Below are positions 17,311 to 20,711 of a stretch of DNA of 20,711 bases, one piece after another. The position numbers and the translations under genes were made by a program. Source of the stretch: Chara braunii (lineage: Eukaryota > Streptophyta > Charophyceae > Charales > Characeae); assembly GCA_003427395.1 (NCBI GenBank), contig BFEA01000390.1, positions 1,291,723-1,312,433 of the forward strand. Direction: 5' to 3'. The notes under the pieces are model-generated. The model made no database searches. It was not told the origin of the DNA and was given only the letters and a program-made list of their open reading frames with translations. Each line of letters opens with the position of its first letter. Within the stretch, counting starts at the first letter, position 1.

Positions 17311-17488
17311 CTCCTTTTCTAAAGGGAGCGCTGGCCAAATTTTTGCTACTTCAGGGAGTTAGACAAAATTTGACTATTCGAAAGTTGAAGACTATTTTTG
17401 TTTTCATATTCAGGATATAAATTCTAAAAAGGCACTTTTCCTAGGGAAAGCGCTACCGAAATTTTCTTAGTTTACAGGAGTTAGATTA
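17311..17488 (+). repeat. Diverged 122-bp tandem repeat with hairpins
   Basis: Two related segments are aligned on GCGCT at 17328 and 17450, each followed by an A/T-rich stretch and then CAGGGAGTTAGA or CAGGAGTTAGA. Each GCGCT is preceded by an inverted repeat with a different stem: CTCCTTT/AAAGGGAG, and CTTTTCC/GGGAAAG. The word TTTTCTAAAGGG before the first also occurs in hairpin array B at 16797-16808, linking this region to the array. Confidence 0.6.
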
Positions 17489-17579
17489 TATTTTCACAGG
17501 TGGCAACTCTGACAATCCACCCAGAGTAGGGGATTATATTTTCACAGGTGGCAATTCTGACAATCCACCCAGAGTAGGG
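17484..17579 (+). repeat. 48-bp perfect-length tandem duplication
   Basis: Copy 1 (17484-17531) and copy 2 (17532-17579) differ at a single position (AACTCT versus AATTCT). Each contains TTTTCACAGGTGGCAAYTCT and ends in AGAGTAGGG. The near-identity indicates a recent duplication. Confidence 0.92.
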
Positions 17580-18499
17580 GAGATGTTGCCATAGGTCTAT
17601 CATGCACTGACTTAGAGGCAGGTCTAGGCTTGGATTGTAAAAGGGTCTTGGGTGAGAATGTGTTATGGAGCTGTATTCTCCATACACTTATGATTTTAGC
17701 TTGAGGATTGGCCTATCTTGTGTTTCAGGTCTTCTTAATAGATTGATTCAGGACTTGGGCTAGATTCAGCTTGATCCTATGAGAATCATCTTCTGTTATC
17801 ACTGATAACAGGTCGGTTGTCGATTCATCGGTTTACGATTGAACTCCAATCCACTCCTGCCACTCAACCCAAAGGCTTTAGCCTTGTGATTTGAACTGTT
17901 TTGTTGTGTTTTCGCCCGGACTTTATTTAAATGACCATTTAAAGAAAAGTACTGAGTATTTTATTTGAGGGGTTGCATAAGAGTGAGGCTTGCATGGCTA
18001 AAACAAGGGGTATGAGTACAGTGAATGGTTGGAGTTGACCACGTGTAGTGCGTGGACTTTTGTTGGTGATTGCATGTATGTTTGTGGTTCGGATTCCTGA
18101 TGTGACTGCCTGTGATCACATACTTATATATGGCTGAGAGGAGTCCCACTGTGACTGTGAAAAGTGGTCGTCCTATATAAATAACCCTTATATATATTTA
18201 TATGTGCCTTGGGTATTTGCGCGGCTTACTGTGATCGTACGCAAGGGTTAACCAGATTATGTCTTAAGAGAAAAGGAAGGTCTTCTTTTATTCTTTGCTT
18301 TTTAGAGTTTCTATGGTTGGACGTTGTAGTCCGTGGCTGTCGTCAAAGTCAAACCCCTTCATTTCTCTCCAGGCCCTAGGTGAAGGAGCTGGTCTCCAGG
18401 GCCATAAGAGATGATTGCCACCACAGGTATGAACCTATGTATCACCCACTCTCCGTAGGGTGCAGAAGAGGGTGTGGTTCTCAACCGCGCTTGGTGGTT
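17580..18499. other. Non-coding interval with one strong hairpin and TATA-like runs
   Basis: No gene is recognised. CTGTTATCA/TGATAACAG around a single C forms a perfect 19-bp palindrome at 17793-17811. TATA-like AT runs occur at about 18173-18205 (CTATATAAATAA), without an identifiable transcript start or downstream frame. Confidence 0.5.
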
Positions 18500-18581
18500 G
18501 TCTAGCGTCGAGAGATCATTCCCCCTAGGTGCATGTCAGCCGACACTTGAGTGTCGAATGCGACCCTCGAGATTAACGAGG
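18500..18581 (+). repeat. 37-bp direct repeat, copy 2, with two adjacent hairpins
   Basis: 18500-18536 repeats 17209-17245. Directly after it come CGACACT/AGTGTCG around TG (18541-18556) and CCTCG/CGAGG around seven bases (18565-18581). Both are perfect inverted repeats. Confidence 0.75.
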
Positions 18582-20408
18582 ACCACATGAGAATGGGTAC
18601 TACATAATACGCCATCATTGCGACTACTTGTGTATGATTGCATTGCAAGTCGATATGAGTAGGCCCTGCGTCCGCGCGGTTTTATACTAAGTCTCGCGTC
18701 GGTCGCCTATCTGATTTCGACGTTCGAACGTTATGGGATGGCAACTGAAGGGACTAGGAGTGTTGTCGCGTTGTTTGATGTGTGTGTGTGTGTTTTATTT
18801 TTGTGTTCGTAGTGTGGAGTATGCGTGGTGAGTGGGATACGTCCTAGTCGACCGGCGACGAGCCGTGCTTGTGACCTCAGCCCCCCAAGATGTCGGTTCG
18901 AGTGCGGGTTCGATATAGGCGTGGGACGCCGCTTTCCCCCTATGCTTCAGCGAACAAGAAACGCCCTCGGCTGGTCCACCTCTGCGACTGCAACTGATTA
19001 TCTTTCGTACTGTGGACTGGTAGCTCGGCGGGGATACGCCCACCGAAGGGAGGTGACAACTCCCGTAAGGTCAAGGTAAGTCGTGCCTCGCGTAGGCCCT
19101 ATCCTGTCGTAGGGGCTCACGGGAGGTAAGGCTGGCGCACTTGGCCGGAGCGGCTTGCGGAATCTCCATGTATATTCGCGACGAGGATAGACCAACTCCT
19201 GCGTGACGCGGCCGGGAGGGTCCCGCACTGCCCTTTGTGGTACCGGACCGATGCGCTCGACAGAGCCCAGGATCAGATTAGACGTTTCTGAGACAGACAT
19301 TGATTGGACATCGGCAAGAGACTATTTTTGAACTTCACTATTGCAACCCAGCTCCATCCTCATCTCTCGCTCTCTTCCCATCTCTCGTATGTGGTACCTC
19401 CCCATGTGTGTGTACAAGGAGGGACCTTTCTTCCACGTGTGCGGTCCCTCCTCCTCTCACATATGTGATGTATGATGGGATGTCATGTCATTCCCTGTCA
19501 GGTCAGGACTTATCTTAAAGTCTTCCGTTGCGCTACTCGGTGCCATTTTGTATGTATCAGGGTGTACATTGCTTGTTGATGCTCAACTGACATTGCATTG
19601 TCCATTCAGTCCTTTTCGTCACATTGTGGATCCTTGGCTCTACATAGATTGCCCAACTGGGCATGTATCACCCTGATATGCCTTGACTAACACCTATCTA
19701 AGAGGCCTGGGAAGAGACCTAGGACTCTGCAAAAACGGTAGCCTTTGCAACCTCGACCTTGGCTCTGACGTGCGTTGCTGCTACAACTGCAAGTGCCATC
19801 ACTGCGTTGGCTGCTGCCATCTGTACATTCTGCGAGACCCACCTCTCCTCAGCTGCTCTCCGTTGTCTCCTTTCCTCACCTAGTCTTTAACACCAAGCAA
19901 GTGGTTGGCCGACAAAGTGCCTGTCCACGTGCAATCCTCCCCTCATCCTAGTCTCTATCTCAACCTCATCGTCATCTTCACCCCAACGCTACACGTGGTA
20001 TGCAATCTGAATTAGTGTCCTCACAAGGACCTTCCGCTGCGGGGCACCCGACAGCTAAAATTAAATATACGGTCCAGATCATGGCTACCATGCAGACATC
20101 CGAACGCGGATGCAAACAGTCTGGGGTCCAGTGTCTGGATGTTGGACCGTAGGAGGCCCGTCCGGAGGGGCCAACCCCCCCGCCCCCCCCAAAAAAAAGA
20201 AAGGGAGGCACCCTGGACCTGTTCCTTGGGTCCAAGGCACCCCCCAAAAAATGTTTCGTGGATTTTAGGGGCCAGTATTCGTCGCATAGGGCGGTTGGAC
20301 CAGCCCCTTTCTTACTTCCCGCTGTCACTGTGCAGAGTTGTGCAGACCGTTGGCTGGTCCAGGCAAGCTTCGTAATTTGCCACCTGCCCTCCCATTCGCT
20401 ATCGGCCG
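18582..20408. other. Interval without a recognised gene
   Basis: It contains a (TG)7 microsatellite at 18779-18792 and a donor-like AGGTAAGTCG near 19074. At the right it has C/A homopolymer runs (20175-20198) and short inverted repeats such as CCTTGG/CCAAGG (about 20224-20237). The longest frame is 154 codons (- strand, 19978-20442). It runs through the microsatellite and homopolymers and is not credible. The sequence may include unclassified repeats. Confidence 0.4.
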
Positions 20409-20594
20409 ACACACACCCACACCCACCCACACACACACACACAGAAAGTGAGGGTCGTACGGGCGGGCGTTATCGAGCACGCACACACACACACATAGAA
20501 AGAGAGCCGTTATGACTTGCCACGCTTCATCAGGTGTGAGTGGCGCGCAGCAAGGGTGGTACCGGCACGCATTAGTGGGCAAAGGGGGGGGGGC

Positions 20595-20628
<34 letters not shown>

Positions 20629-20685
20629 CCACCAGGTCGTCACACCGGGCACGTGTGCACACTCGCGCGTGAGAGAGAGAGAGAG
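20409..20685. repeat. Cluster of CA and GA microsatellites
   Basis: CA-type repeats are at 20409-20443 (partly ACCC) and 20482-20495. GA-type repeats are at 20598-20625 and 20671-20685. A poly-G run lies at about 20584-20593. This is simple-sequence DNA, and frames crossing it are artefacts. Confidence 0.95.
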
Positions 20686-20711
20686 TCACCACCACCTCCA
20701 CAGCGGGAACA

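Noticed and set aside
18895-18914. GGTTCGA-like words resembling a tRNA B box
   Set aside because: No acceptor stem, A box or anticodon arm can be fitted around them.
19978-20442. 154-codon - strand open frame
   Set aside because: It runs through the CA microsatellite and C/A homopolymers and has Gly-rich low-complexity composition, with no family match.

Overview
This looks like an intergenic, transposon-dominated stretch of a large plant-type nuclear genome. I see no intact host gene, no tRNA or rRNA, and no bacterial-style operon. The recognisable coding sequence is all decayed Ty3/gypsy LTR retrotransposon pol. The pol wording, the chromodomain-like C-termini, the simple-sequence repeats and the mutation pattern (some stop codons look like C-to-T changes in CG or CAG contexts) suggest a streptophyte. 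My best guess from memory of similar transposon proteins is a charophyte alga such as Chara. That guess is an inference, not something the sequence proves.

Layout. Positions 38-134 hold a poly-T run and TACG-rich palindromes. Element 1 (+ strand, about 141-3990) is a 5'-truncated gypsy pol with at least six frameshifts and several stops. Positions 3991-6511 are non-coding and include a 276-bp tandem duplication (4513-5064). Positions 6512-7288 carry a dispersed repeat followed by a cluster of small hairpins (copy A). Element 2 (- strand, about 7641-11455) is the same family as element 1 in inverted orientation. It is better preserved and keeps a 502-codon open frame for reverse transcriptase, RNase H and the integrase zinc region. 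Element 3 (+ strand, about 11445 to at least 13340) is a different gypsy lineage. Only its integrase C-terminus, chromodomain, polypurine tract and start of the 3' LTR remain. Its front part is interrupted by a perfect 38-bp Nextera mate-pair junction adapter (11841-11878) with a 407-bp near-duplicate on each side, so this part of the assembly is wrong. Positions 13341-16252 are non-coding with degenerate repeats. Positions 16253-17149 hold a second copy (B) of the dispersed repeat, followed by a second and different hairpin array. Positions 17150-18581 contain more short repeats and hairpins. The right end has no recognisable gene and finishes in microsatellites.

How the parts relate. The pol fragments once encoded protease, reverse transcriptase, RNase H, integrase and a chromatin-targeting domain, but none of the three elements could be autonomous now. 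The most unusual biological signal is the pair of hairpin arrays at 6957-7288 and 16749-17149. Within each array the loop sequence is conserved while both stem arms change together, which suggests that base pairing was maintained. Both arrays lie downstream of related copies of the same dispersed repeat. This is the best candidate in the window for something undescribed, but its function cannot be read from the sequence.
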